Source of the DNA: Excoecaria cochinchinensis
Lineage: Eukaryota > Streptophyta > Magnoliopsida > Malpighiales > Euphorbiaceae
Direction: 5' to 3'
Assembly (NCBI GenBank): GCA_947683425.1
Contig: CANTUQ010000007.1
Coordinates: 4,216,001 to 4,280,000, forward strand
DNA: 64,000 nucleotides
In this document: in pieces, positions 35,062 to 46,270 of the stretch
Position numbering within the stretch: the first letter of the stretch is position 1
How the letters are laid out: each line of letters opens with the position of its first letter
Translations under genes and position numbers: made by a program
The notes under the pieces: model-generated
What the model saw: the letters and a program-made list of their open reading frames with translations, nothing else
Database searches by the model: none
Told to the model about the DNA's origin: nothing

Positions 35062-37601
35062 ATGGCCTCCAGTAGTGCGGAAGCATTAAACATAAGTTTT
35101 TTGGAGTGGTATGAGAATAAACCAGCCGTCGCACTGCATTCTCGCCTGACCGCTGAGGAGGTGGCCGAAATTCCCTCCAAATATGGCCTTTCTGATGAGA
35201 TAAAGGTGATGGCCTGCCCTGAGTCGATGGCGGTGACAGAAGGGCCCTTCGGTGAAGATGGCGGAGAGTGGTTCGTCTGCCACCTGTGGAGCCTAGATGC
35301 GGGCCTGAGGTTCCCGTTGGGCGCCTTTGAGACGGCGGTGCTGAGGGGATATGGTCTCGCCCCTAACCAATTGCATCCGAACGGCTGGAGATCGGTGGCG
35401 TGCTTCAAACTCCTATGCCAAATTGAAGTGGTAGCGCCGACCTTGGAGCTTTTCACTCACTTCTTCTATATTTCGGGTCGGAGCGACGGAACGGAGTATT
35501 TCTTTACAAGCCGCCCAAAGAGGAAGTTGATGTTCGTCCCCACTTCCATGAAAGGGTACAGAGAACGGTACTTCTTGGTGGGGAGGAAAGGCGGGTTTGG
35601 GGTACGCCTTACCCGATCGGACAGGGTCGAGACCTTGAGGGACTTAGCCGCCGGTCAGGAATTTTATGAAAACGACATAGAGAAACTGATGGCCGCCGTC
35701 AGCAGGAACGAAGGGCCTTACGAGTCCAAATTCCTGTTGCGGACACTGCTCGGCTCGCCCAACTTTGAGGAGGCTGAGGACGTAGAACGTGAGCGTTAGG
35801 ATCAGAAAAAATCCAATCATCGTGCATCAGATCATTCATTGCACTTTATTAATGTTTTATAAGGAGAATTTTTGTACGAAAAGACTTATCTCGCTTATTT
35901 TTTGTTGTGCAGCTGAGATGGCTGGTGGGAGTGATGCATCTAAGCAGCTCGGTGAAAAGATCAAGCAAAAACGTGAGGCCGAGCGGAGGGCTCAAGAGCA
36001 GAGGAAGAGGAGGAAGCTCGTGCCCGCGTCGGAGCTGCAAACATCTCGAGCAGCTGCTGGTGCATCTAGGGGAGCGGCCGGCGCCTCTACAACGACTCCG
36101 GTCATCGCGGCCATCCCCATCTCATCGGCACCCCCAGCTGCCACGACTACGTCTACGGCACCTTTCTCTACTGCAGCCGGGCCACAGATTGTGCTTCGAA
36201 GGGAGGCCCCTCCTCCGCCGGTGCGTCCAAAGCGCCACACTCTTCGGGATGAGTCGGATGAAGACGATCAGCCGATCGGTCCTGCGATCAGAGAGGCGGA
36301 GGAGGCCGCAAAAAGGAAAAGAGCCGATGAGGCGGCCAGAAAGAAGGTTGCTGAGATGATATCCGAGACCGACGCAATGATTGCCGCCAGAGGGAAGACC
36401 ATTCTACGTGGCGAATCTCCACGGCGATCTAGCGATCGGCGGCCGGCTCCCATGAAGGACATTCTAAGGGAGAACTTTGGCGATGAATGGTCAGTGGGTC
36501 AAGTGGCCAACTTCATTTGCCGTGGTCTTCTCCGGGATGAAGATCATCGGGATGCCGTGGACGCTAGCCAACTCAACAGAGAGGTTCAGGCTATCAATCA
36601 GCAATTAATAGACGTAAGGACTCGTCGTTTTGTTTCTGGTGTTAATTTACACCTCTGTGTCTGATGAATTTATTCTTGATTTTGTGCAGGCTGCCAGGAG
36701 GGCACAGCGGCTGCACATGATGGCCGGTCTGTGGAAAGGAAGGGCCGAGTCGGGCGCCGCAGCTAAGGTGGAGGCGAACACACGCTGTGAAGCAGCTAAG
36801 AAAGAGGCCTCTGACCTTCGGGTCAAGGTGGCCAAGCTGGAGGAGCGATATACTGCTTCTCAGTCGGAGACAGTAGCCTTGAGGAAGGAGGCTCACCAGA
36901 GTGCCCAGGAGCTGAAAGCTCGGCAGGGCGAGGCCGACAGGCTGAAGGGCGAAGTAGCCCGCCTATCCGCAGAGTGTGGACAACTGAGGCGGTTCGAGGC
37001 AGATGCAAACCGACTGGATGCTGAATGCAGAGAGTTGGTTGCTGAGAACGCCAGGTTGAAGACAGAGGTGGAGTCCTTGAAGACGTCGGCAGCAGAGAAC
37101 GAGGCTTCCTATACGAAGATTCTTGAAATGGAGCTTGCCAACCAAAAGGAGCGCCTGATCGATGAGTTGGCAGACACCCAGGTGGGGCTGTTGTCTCGGC
37201 TAGTTCATGAAGCTGGGCAGCGCTTCCCTGGGGCGGATCTGTCATGGATGGATGACCCGGCCTCATTGCCTGCTCCTCCAAGCAGTGACGACGACGAAGG
37301 CGCTCCCGAGGAGGAAGTCATCGAGAGAACTTCTGGAGAAGGTCCCTCAGTTCTGCCGACTATTCAAGAGGTTCCATCTGAAGTGGGGCCTGTGGCGTCT
37401 TCGACACCTGAAGCCGAAACGGAGGTTCCTCCTGCATCTGAAGTTGAGCCAGTGGCGCCTGCTTCCACTGGGCCTGTCTCCGAAGGGGGGGCAGTATCTG
37501 TACCGTTAGCTGCCGACCCTCCTCAAGCCACGGCCGATCCGATCGTTGAACAGGTCGTTGAGCCTCCTGGCGAAGTGGAGGTTGTAAATATAGATAGTTA
37601 G
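35062..37601 (+). CDS. Antisense gene (aORF) of Tat-type element B: Transposase_28-like domain plus coiled coil, three exons
   Basis: Exons 35062-35788, 35913-36613 and 36690-37601 join in frame into 779 codons through GT-AG introns of 124 and 76 nt. Exon 1 carries the Transposase_28-like domain with F-x-L-G-x-F-E, YGLAPNQLHPNGWR and ERYFLVGRK. Exon 2 has a strongly basic stretch (KIKQKREAERRAQEQRKRRK), a likely nuclear signal, and an Ala/Thr/Pro linker. Exon 3 is a long coiled coil (about 36700-37230), then FPGADLSWMDD and a Pro/Glu-rich tail. Intron phases (1, 0) and their positions relative to domains equal those of the gene at 11671. Function unknown; the coiled coil suggests oligomerisation. 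It runs antisense to the element's genomic RNA, so the two transcripts could pair. Reading frames are fully open. Confidence 0.78.
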
Positions 37602-37879
37602 TTTAGGAATTTAGATCAGCTTTGCTTTTTTCTTTGTTCCCTATCTTTGTAACGAATCTTTACAAATTGTATATTGGAGGTATTTTGTATTAATAAGATT
37701 GCCTAATTCTGCAAATCAAGATATACATAAGTTTGTACTAAAATTTGCAATATGATCGAGCTAAATAAAACTCGTAATTAAAACTTGCATTAAATTTCAC
37801 AAGTACTTCCTGAATTCGAATAGCGTTGAAGCTAAGTGACCGATCGGGTCAGTCTGTCTTTTTTAGATCGTTTTGCTAA

Positions 37880-38047
37880 GTGATACTCATAAAGCTGCAT
37901 AAGGGTTGCATAGCTGAGCTATATGATACTCGTAGAATCGCATAGTTATTGCGAAATCGAGTTGAGTGATACTCGTAGAACTGCATGAGAGTTGCATAGC
38001 CGAAAATACTCGTAATATTGCATAACAATTGCATAACCGAGCGAGAG
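37880..38047. repeat. About four diverged tandem repeats between aORF and pol in element B
   Basis: Units of about 38-44 bp built on GATACTCGTAGAACTGCAT and GTTGCATAGCCGA start near 37880, 37923, 37967 and 38005. They fill part of the 630-bp gap between the convergent gene ends (37601 and 38232), the same place as the repeats of element A although the sequences are unrelated. Confidence 0.75.
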
Positions 38048-38231
38048 AGGTTAGATCCTCTATAATAGGGATAATACTCGGGGAGGTAAGATCCTCCATC
38101 ACGTTAGATTCGCTTTTGTAGCTTGAGATGGGCACCAAGCCTAATCGCAGAACGCTAAATTATGCATTAATTGAACGAATATGAAAAAAGGAACCTTTTT
38201 ATTAATCAGGCAATTGCCAGGTTCTGATACA

Positions 38232-41200
38232 TTATAAGACATGGTACTTCTTGAGTACTTCAACATTCCAGCTTCTGGGGACCTCTCGCCCTTCAACAGT
38301 TCGGAGCCTATAAGTGCTCGGGCTTAGGACTTTAGATACCTCATAGGGCCCTTCCCAATTTGGCATTAGCTTTCCCACTCCGGCGTTTCCCGAGCCTAGT
38401 TCTGCCTTTCTGAGTACCAGATCGCCTACATTGAAGGTTCTAGACCTTACTTTAGCATTGTGGTATCTGGCCACTCTTTGTTTATAGGCAGCGATCCTGG
38501 CGTAGGTGTCCTCCCTTTTTTCTTCGATGAGATCTAAGTCTTGGCATCTCTCTTGAGTGTTCATCCGCTCGGAGTAGAGAGCCGATCGGTAAGAAGGGAG
38601 GCCGACCTCCACAGGAATCATTGCTTCGGAGCCGTAAACAAGAGAAAATGGCGTCTGATGAGTGCCTGTCCTGGGGGACGTTCTATATGTCCACAGGACA
38701 CTCTGCAGTTCTTCAGTCCAGTTGCCTTTGGCTTGACCCAGTCGTTTCTTCAATCCCTCCAAGATGGTCCGATTGGAGACCTCAGTCATTCCGTTGCTTT
38801 GGGGATGAGCTACAGATGTGAACTTCAGTTTGATGTTCAAGCATTGGCAAAAGTTCCTGAAGATGGAGCTGTCGAACTGCTTGCCATTATTTGCAATAAA
38901 AACATTGGGTAAGCCATACCTGCAGATGATGTTCTTCCATGTAAAGTTCTTGACTCTCTCGGCTGTGATGGTGGCTACCGGCTCAGCCTCAATCCACTTG
39001 GAGAAGTGGTCTACAGCCACTATGAGGAACTTCATCTGCTTTTTGCCTTGGGGAAAAGGTCCCAAGATGTCCATCCCCCATTGGTCGAATGGCCATGCAA
39101 TTCCGATCGGCTGTTGGTCTGCTCCATGCTGCCTCATAATCCTGCCATGAATTTGGCATTGCGGGCATATCCTTACTTTCTCCTGGGCATCCTTGAGCAT
39201 GCTAGGCCAGTAATATCCTGTCTGAAGGGCCTTTCTCGCCATGGCTCTGCTTGCCTCATGCGCACCGCATATGCCCTCGTGGAGCTCTCTGAGGATGTAG
39301 TCCCCTTCTTCCTCCGACACGCACTTTAGCCAAGGGTGACTGAAAGCTTTTTTGTACAATTCACCGTTAATGATGGAGTAATTGAGAGATTTTCGAGATA
39401 CCTTTCGAGCCTCGTCCTTGTCCTCGGGCAGTCGTCCTGTCTGGAGGAACTGCATAATTGGGCTCATCCAGGTTTCATTCTCTTGGTCGATCTCCATCAT
39501 CTCCGGTTCGTCTAGGGAGGAGGAAGTCTGGTCTACAACGGCAATGTTTTCTTCTATGACACTTTGTGCGGAAGCAGACATCTTAGCTAGCCGATCGGTT
39601 TCTGCAGTTTGGTCTCTCGGGACTTTATGTAGCACCCATTCCGATCCAGCCTCTTCCAGTTTTGCGAGAGCAGTCTTGACTTTGGCCAGGTACTGGATCA
39701 TCGTGGCCTCACGTGCTTCGAAAGTCCCCAGAACTTGACTGGTGACCAGCTGGGAGTCGCTCCTGATGGCTACTGACTCCGGTCGGATTGCATGGAGCAG
39801 TCTCAGCCCTTGAAGGAGCGCCTCGTACTCTGCCACATTATTAGAAGCTTTAAAATTAAGCTTTATGGCGTACCTTATTGTGATGCCCAGAGGGCCTTTT
39901 ATTACTATGCCGACGCCTCCTTGAGTGTCGTTTGCTGCGCCGTCCACTGTCATTTCCCAGTTTTGTGGCTTGGGCTGACTTGGTGGTTCCTCACCCGCAA
40001 ATTCGGCGATGAAATCTGCCAAAGCTTGGGCTTTTATAGCCTTTCTGGGCTCGTATCTGACATCCCAGGACTGTAGCTTAATCGCCCATCCCACCATTTT
40101 GCCTTCCAGATCGGGCGTCTGGAGTATCTTTCTTAGAGGATGACCCGATCGGACGACGATTGTGTGCGCCTCGAAGTAAGGTCTCAACTTCCTTGCACAC
40201 ATCATGAGGGCAATAATAAGCTGCTCAACCGGTCCCTTTCTCAGATCGGCACCTCTGAGTACTTCACTCACGTAGTACACGGGTAGCTGTTGGGTATCTT
40301 CTTCTCGGACCAAAGCACCTGCAACAGCTTCCTTAGAGGTGGCTAAATAGAGGTATAAATTTTCACCTGGTACCGGTCGGCTGAGCAGCGGCGGGTTGGT
40401 GAGGAATGCCTTCAGCTCTTCGAAGGCTCGCTGGCAGTCTTCCCCCCAGACAAAAGTTTCGCTCTTCCTTAGTTTCTTGAAAAAGGGCGTACAGCGCTTG
40501 GCTGAAGAGGAAATGAATCGTCCCAAGGCTGTTATTCTTCCGTTCAGCTTCTGGACGTCTTTTATGCTTCTGGGGGGTTGCATCTCGAGGATGGCCTTTA
40601 TTTTTTCCGGATTAGCCTCAATCCCTCGTTGAGAGACCAGGAATCCCAAAAATTTTCCTGATGGTACCCCGAAGACGCACTTCTCCGGGTTGAGCTTCAT
40701 CTGGAATTTATTTAGAGTATCGAAAACTCTTGCCAGATCGGCTGGATGTTCCTCGGCGCTTCGGCTCTTGACGATCATGTCGTCGACATATACTTCGACA
40801 TTCTGCCCGATCTGGTCTTTAAAAATCTTGTTCATCAGACGCTGATATGTGGCCCCAGCATTTTTCAGTCCGAACGGCATCATCCTGTAGCAGAACGTTC
40901 CGTCGTCTGTGATGAAACTGGTTTTCTCCTGATCAAGGAGCCACATCAGAATTTGGTGGTAGCCGGCATACGCGTCCAGAAGAGAGTAAATGGCATGACA
41001 TGCTGTGGCGTCTACCAATTGATCAATACTTGGCAAGGGATAGCTGTCTTTAGGGCATGCCTTGTTGAGATCGGTGAAGTCCACACACATCCTCAGCTTG
41101 CCAGACTTCTTTTTGACTAACACTACGTTAGCCAGCCACTCTGGATATTCTACCTCTCGGATGGTTCCGGTCTTGAGTAGCTTATCCACCTCTTCAGAAA

Positions 41201-43841
41201 TGAACTTCCTCCGATCGGGTGCGTGCCTTCGTAGCTTTTGGTGGATCGGAGGGAAGCTCGGGTCCACATTCAACTTGTGGGTGATTATTTTGGGGTCTAC
41301 CCCAGAGATATCTTCTGGTTTCCAGGCAAAAGTCGCTTGATTGATGGTCAAGACGTGCATGATAGCTTCTTCAGTTGTTCTATCCATGCTTGTTCCCACC
41401 TGAACACTTTTGCCTCTATCGAGCGACCTGGCCTTTGTGGCTTCTGCTGGGTCCATCCTGGGCCTTTCCGCCTGCTCTTGCTGCTCGAGGCCTGGCTCTA
41501 CGACCATCGCTTCTCGCTGCTGCTTTATCATGGTGATATAAGCCTCCCTGGATGCTTTCTGGTCACCTCTCAAGATGGCGACGCCTCCTGTGGTCGGAAT
41601 CTTCATCACCATGTATCGGATGGAGGTCACAGCTTCGGTCTGGAAAAGCAGTGGTCTGCCAAAAATGGCGTTGTAGGCAAATGTCATGTCCACAACCATG
41701 AAAATTACCTTACAAGCATGAGCTAGGGCTTCTTGGCCGAGCTCGACAAAAAGCTCTACAGATCCCGCCACGGGGATGGTAGCGTTGCCCAGGCCGATCA
41801 GAGGAGTGGCGTTCGGCTTCAGCTCTCCGATCGGAAGTCCCATGGCTCGGTAGGCCTGGAGGGTTAGGACGTTGACAGCACTGCCGTTGTCCACCAAGAT
41901 CCTTTTTACATTGAAATTGTTTATCCGAGCTCTTACAACGAGAGCGTCCTCATGTGGAAACAGGACGTCTCGTGCGTCTTCGCTGGAAATGGTGACCGAG
42001 GCGGGCTGTTCGGCCTGTCGGGAGAGGTAGACGCCTTTCCCCTTCCCCTTTTTGGGGAGATCCTCTCCGTAGGATGACCCTCCAGTTATCACGTTTATGA
42101 CCCCGGCATAAGGTCTGGCAGGGTCGGCGTTTCTGGGATTCCTGCGCTCATCATCGTCGTCTGAGTCAGGATTGTCCCTGCGAGGCTTCGGCTGTCTACA
42201 GGGTTCATCCCCTCTAGTCGAGCCTGTGAATCTCCTGAGGGCCCCACGGCGTATCAGCCTTTCAATTTCTTTTTTTAGCGAAGTGCACTCGTCGGTTAAA
42301 TGACCGACGTCTCTGTGAAAATCGCAATATTTGCTCGGGTCCCTCGCATCCCGACTTCTTCCAGAGAGGTCTCTGGGCCAGTTGACTCTGCGATGCTTTT
42401 CTTTGATCCACATCAACACCGCAGTCGGGTTAGCATTGAGAGGAGTATACGTCCTCTCGGCCCGGTCGTCTGAACGCGGATTCCGGTCTCTTCCCGATCC
42501 CCTGGCTTGGCCTGGATTCCTGGAACTTTGAGCTCCATCTTGGCCTTTGGATGTCCGATCGGAAGTGGAGGCTCTTTGAGTAGAGCGATTGTCCGGATAT
42601 TGTAAGCGGTCCAGGACGCTGGTCCTTCCCCTGCTTTTGGACCTGAGAGCATCATCCAACTGGATGTGTTGCCTAGCCCTCTCCATTAGCTCAGCGAAGC
42701 TGGATGGGGGTCTTGTTGTAAGCGACTCGAAAAGCGGTCGGTCAGTAGTGCCCCCTTGTAAGGCGGTAGTCGCCATCTCCACACTGACATTTCTCACTTC
42801 AGACATGGTAGCCTGAAACCTGTCGATGTAGTCTCGAAGACTTTCATCGGTTCTTTGGTAAAGATTGCACAGGTCGTTCACCGTCTTGGGCGCGCGCGTT
42901 TGTACAATGAACCTCATAGTGAACAGCTCCTTTAGCTGTCTGAATGATGTAACGGATCCCATGGGCAGCTCATGGAACCACGTCAATGCATCCCCTCCCA
43001 GAGTGGTGGGAAAAACCCTACAGGCTATTCTTTCGTCATAAGTATAGACCTGTACCTTGGTCAAGTACTCTGCCAAGTGCGTGGCAGGATCTGTTTTGCC
43101 TGTGTACCTTTCCATGACCACATCTCGCCACCTGGGGGGGAGCTCAGCATCGGTGATCTCTCTGCAGAAGGGAGAGGCAGTGTTCCCACAAATATTTCCT
43201 TCGAATGTGCCTCTTTTGGGCGCGAGGACACCAAACTGCTTCAGCTTCTGCATAAACCACTGGTCCTGCTTGTTCGGCTGATTCTGTTTGCTCAGGGTCG
43301 TGGCGGTAGATTTCCCGCCCTTGTGCCTTCTCGTTTGGCCGCGACTTGGAGTGCACATGTAGGACACATCATCCCTCGTAGACACGGTAGCAGACCTGTT
43401 GCTGTAGGGAGAGGCCCTACTTGCAGACACTATCTGCTTCCCCTTGTCACTCTTGCCTGGAGTTCTGGTTGCATTTTTCCTGGCTCCCTGAACTCGGGAT
43501 TCATTGATAATGACTCCCTTGTTCCTATTTCTTCTGAAGTCTTCGCCGGCGAGGAAATCCTCTTGGGCTCTTTCAGAAACATCGGGCATCTTACCCTTTT
43601 TCAGAGTCTGGACGATGCTTTTAGTAAAATCACTGAGGATGGCGCGCATGTCCCTCACTGTGATAGGGGTGTCCTCTGGTTGCCTTGTAGTGGCATTGTC
43701 GAATTCGGGAATGAGGTTTGTCCTCATGGGGGGTCTAGTGGGCGCCTCCCTCCTTCTCGAGGTGCCTGAAATGGCACGGGTGTTGTCGTCATGGTCGAGG
43801 TCCATGGGGGTAGTATTCTCATTGGATCTTGAGTTTGCCAT
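38232..43841 (-). CDS. Gag-Pol polyprotein of element B, integrase catalytic residue altered
   Basis: One uninterrupted frame of 1869 codons. Gag with a retrotransposon-gag core (about residues 225-390) and knuckle-like YCDFHRDVGHLTDEC near 505. Protease motif is LVDNGSAVN near 649; DNG instead of DTG is seen in other plant gypsy elements. Reverse transcriptase with YVDDM near 1016. RNase H with TVDGAAND near 1297. Integrase with CPQCQIHG finger and GMDILGPFP. The second catalytic site reads FIANNGKQFD: the codon at 38889-38891 is AAT, where element A has the Asp of VTDNG. That Asp is part of the D,D,E triad, so integration activity of this copy is doubtful. The ATG lies directly after the PBS. 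Confidence 0.93.
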   Translation of the reverse strand: MANSRSNENTTPMDLDHDDNTRAISGTSRRREAPTRPPMRTNLIPEFDNATTRQPEDTPITVRDMRAILSDFTKSIVQTLKKGKMPDVSERAQEDFLAGEDFRRNRNKGVIINESRVQGARKNATRTPGKSDKGKQIVSASRASPYSNRSATVSTRDDVSYMCTPSRGQTRRHKGGKSTATTLSKQNQPNKQDQWFMQKLKQFGVLAPKRGTFEGNICGNTASPFCREITDAELPPRWRDVVMERYTGKTDPATHLAEYLTKVQVYTYDERIACRVFPTTLGGDALTWFHELPMGSVTSFRQLKELFTMRFIVQTRAPKTVNDLCNLYQRTDESLRDYIDRFQATMSEVRNVSVEMATTALQGGTTDRPLFESLTTRPPSSFAELMERARQHIQLDDALRSKSRGRTSVLDRLQYPDNRSTQRASTSDRTSKGQDGAQSSRNPGQARGSGRDRNPRSDDRAERTYTPLNANPTAVLMWIKEKHRRVNWPRDLSGRSRDARDPSKYCDFHRDVGHLTDECTSLKKEIERLIRRGALRRFTGSTRGDEPCRQPKPRRDNPDSDDDDERRNPRNADPARPYAGVINVITGGSSYGEDLPKKGKGKGVYLSRQAEQPASVTISSEDARDVLFPHEDALVVRARINNFNVKRILVDNGSAVNVLTLQAYRAMGLPIGELKPNATPLIGLGNATIPVAGSVELFVELGQEALAHACKVIFMVVDMTFAYNAIFGRPLLFQTEAVTSIRYMVMKIPTTGGVAILRGDQKASREAYITMIKQQREAMVVEPGLEQQEQAERPRMDPAEATKARSLDRGKSVQVGTSMDRTTEEAIMHVLTINQATFAWKPEDISGVDPKIITHKLNVDPSFPPIHQKLRRHAPDRRKFISEEVDKLLKTGTIREVEYPEWLANVVLVKKKSGKLRMCVDFTDLNKACPKDSYPLPSIDQLVDATACHAIYSLLDAYAGYHQILMWLLDQEKTSFITDDGTFCYRMMPFGLKNAGATYQRLMNKIFKDQIGQNVEVYVDDMIVKSRSAEEHPADLARVFDTLNKFQMKLNPEKCVFGVPSGKFLGFLVSQRGIEANPEKIKAILEMQPPRSIKDVQKLNGRITALGRFISSSAKRCTPFFKKLRKSETFVWGEDCQRAFEELKAFLTNPPLLSRPVPGENLYLYLATSKEAVAGALVREEDTQQLPVYYVSEVLRGADLRKGPVEQLIIALMMCARKLRPYFEAHTIVVRSGHPLRKILQTPDLEGKMVGWAIKLQSWDVRYEPRKAIKAQALADFIAEFAGEEPPSQPKPQNWEMTVDGAANDTQGGVGIVIKGPLGITIRYAIKLNFKASNNVAEYEALLQGLRLLHAIRPESVAIRSDSQLVTSQVLGTFEAREATMIQYLAKVKTALAKLEEAGSEWVLHKVPRDQTAETDRLAKMSASAQSVIEENIAVVDQTSSSLDEPEMMEIDQENETWMSPIMQFLQTGRLPEDKDEARKVSRKSLNYSIINGELYKKAFSHPWLKCVSEEEGDYILRELHEGICGAHEASRAMARKALQTGYYWPSMLKDAQEKVRICPQCQIHGRIMRQHGADQQPIGIAWPFDQWGMDILGPFPQGKKQMKFLIVAVDHFSKWIEAEPVATITAERVKNFTWKNIICRYGLPNVFIANNGKQFDSSIFRNFCQCLNIKLKFTSVAHPQSNGMTEVSNRTILEGLKKRLGQAKGNWTEELQSVLWTYRTSPRTGTHQTPFSLVYGSEAMIPVEVGLPSYRSALYSERMNTQERCQDLDLIEEKREDTYARIAAYKQRVARYHNAKVRSRTFNVGDLVLRKAELGSGNAGVGKLMPNWEGPYEVSKVLSPSTYRLRTVEGREVPRSWNVEVLKKYHVL

Positions 43842-43842
43842 C

Positions 43843-43861
43843 TCTCAACGAGAGCACCAAA
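43843..43861 (-). other. Primer binding site of element B
   Basis: Minus-strand TTTGGTGCTCTCGTTGAGA follows the 5' LTR end. It shares TTTGGTGC with element A but differs beyond, so the primer tRNAs may differ. Confidence 0.65.
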
Positions 43862-44330
43862 TGATAAATTCTAGAATGTCTTTATCTGTAGGAGAGAGGG
43901 CGATCCGATCGGATGAGAGAAACCTGCAATAAGTGGAGCCCGGTCGGACCAGGCGTGAGCACTCCGAAGCTTAAGTTAGTAGCTTAGAGAGAGAATGTGC
44001 TTTAGAGAGATAATGTCGTGAATTCAATACCTGGAGCCATCGTTGGCTGGGCTATTTATATGAGATAGTTGAGGGACACTCGAGTGTCTGGGGAGTGATT
44101 ACTGGCTGTCAGAGTAGGTATCCGGCGACATGACATGGAGCAGGTGATAGGCATGGGTGCTGCCTTGTGTCAGGCGGCTGATGGGACTGGCGGTCACATC
44201 AGCCGATCGGTGGCATGTTCATCGCCTGGGAGCTCGTGTTTGATACCTTTTGCTGATGGGCTTTGGGCCTTGCCAGTTGGATGGGCCGACTAGATGGGAC
44301 TTAGAGCAAATGATATTTGCTGGGTTATCA
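43862..44330 (-). repeat. 5' LTR of element B (469 bp)
   Basis: Partner of 34047-34515, about 98.5% identical by eye. Followed by the TSD copy GTAAA. Confidence 0.95.
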
Positions 44331-44335
44331 GTAAA

Positions 44336-45316
44336 CATGTAAACTTTTATTTCAAAAAGACCTTAGTATGGATTTGATTGAACTGGATTTAGATCGAACC
44401 AACAGGGCTTTTAAAAAATTTTATCAGCTCAAACCCGCATAGATAAAAGATAGGCCTAATGTAGACTCGGGTCGGGCACGAACCAACCCATTGTAAAAAA
44501 AATTAAATAAAAAATAACATTAATATATAAAATATATATCATCTTATACAAAATTATAAAAAATATACCATAAAAATGATTCAATATATTAATAAATGTA
44601 TAAGATTTGATATTTCTTATAAAATTTTATATTTTAAATATTTTAGATAATGTAATTAATCTCTGCAATTAAATATTTTTACTTTATTAAATATTTTTTA
44701 ATGCATCTATAAAAATAAAATAGAAAAATATGTAATTAATACTTTTTGAAATTTAAAAATTATCAAATTAAATAAAATAACTTTTTTTTTTTTAAATTAT
44801 CAAATTAAGTGAAATAATGGGAATAAAATATTTTGAAAGTCGTTATGAATTTAACGGGCTGGATCCCGGGCAACTAACGGGAAAAGGAGGAGATTTAGCT
44901 GAGCGCATAAACGGAGACAAATATTGCTGTTAAGGGTGCATGGGATTCCGTTCCGTTTAACTCTGATAAGGTTGTCCAAATTAAGTAAGAGAGAACTGCC
45001 TAGTAGCAACGAGACCTCAGGTTTTGCACGTAAAAATAAAAGCTACTACTAATAAGTAATACAGTAATGTTTAACGTTATTGTTTTCATTTTTCCACATT
45101 TACACGTATTATTAATTCATCCACCAGCATATACTAACTTTTCATATCATATGTGGCCATTTAATAATGCATAATTAGATATACTATATTAATAATGTTG
45201 TGCTTCTATTTTTTGTTTTTAAAAATAAATTTGGCTATAAATTAATTGTTTTTTCAGAGAATTTAATAATTCATAAAAAAATTGCAATTAATACTTCATG
45301 ATGTAAATTAAGCTAA

Positions 45317-45354
<38 letters not shown>

Positions 45355-46025
45355 TTTCATGACTTTTTTAAAAATGTGAATATATAATTAATGTAATGGG
45401 ATATAACTAGTTTGTGCCCCAATTCTAACATTTATTAATATAATTTTATTTTTAATTTAATTTACTTGGTTAAACAAGAATCATTTAAAAAAATATATGT
45501 AGTATAACTTTATCAAAAAATATTTAAAATAAAATATTCCACATTTATTTTGTAACTTACTTTTTTTTTTATTCAAATCATAAAAATAATAATCATTTAT
45601 AAATTTTTATGTTTCATTTGTGTTAAGTAGGAAAACCAAAAAGATGGCCTGATTTAAGTAGTAAAAATAATAAAAAACTTATTATTAATTCATTATCTAA
45701 AAACTTGATTTTCTCTTCAATTTTTACAAAATTATGGATGATGGATTTAAATAAAAAAACTCTATAAATGTTAAAGGAAGAATTGGCATCATTATGGATT
45801 TGCTGAAAGTGAAACACTGGCAGTTTTGTAGTTATCCCTTAATTTATTAATTAAATAATATAGTAGCAATAATAAATAAAAAATAATAAAAAAATAACTC
45901 AAGGGAGAGGGAGAGAGAGAGAAAGAGAAGGGGGTGGCGTCAAATCGAGTGGCGAAGGGTTGGCTTTCTTATTTTATTTTTATATAAATAAATATTTTTC
46001 TTAATTATTTTTGTGGTGGTGGTGC
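44336..46025. other. AT-rich intergenic DNA upstream of the CID7-like gene
   Basis: No recognised gene. It holds an AT microsatellite at 45319-45350 and a GA-rich patch at 45905-45931. The last part, with TATAGCCATAAAAGG near 46030, is the probable promoter of the downstream gene. Confidence 0.5.
45319..45350. repeat. AT microsatellite
   Basis: About 16 uninterrupted AT units. Confidence 0.95.
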
Positions 46026-46270
46026 TGATATAGCCATAAAAGGGTTTCTCTAACAAAAGCACATAACAGAGAGAAAAACAAAGAAACGAAGAGAGACCTC
46101 AAAGAAAAAGCTGAGATAGATTTACAGATAATAATACTTTCTTCCACTCTCTAAACCTCCAAAATCGATACTCATACTTCAATTTCAGCTTAACTATTTT
46201 TCTATTTCTTCTCTCTTTCACTGCTTTGGTTCTGTTTTTATTTTCCCGATCTCGACTCTTATTTTCTGAT

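Larger units (their letters stand above)
34042..44335 (-). mobile_element. Complete Ty3/gypsy LTR retrotransposon, Tat type, element B
   Basis: The element spans 34047-44330 (10284 bp) between perfect TSDs GTAAA (34042-34046 and 44331-44335). Minus-strand order: 5' LTR (43862-44330), PBS, uninterrupted gag-pol, convergent antisense gene, polypurine tract, 3' LTR (34047-34515). LTRs are 469 bp each and differ by eye at seven positions (about 1.5%), so this copy is older than element A. It differs strongly from element A in sequence, yet has the same plan including the antisense gene. Confidence 0.95.

Noticed and set aside
38541..43932. Plus-strand frames up to 265 codons opposite gag-pol of element B
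   Set aside because: They mirror conserved pol/gag codons; unlike the antisense gene at 35062 they show no promoter, domain or counterpart in element A.
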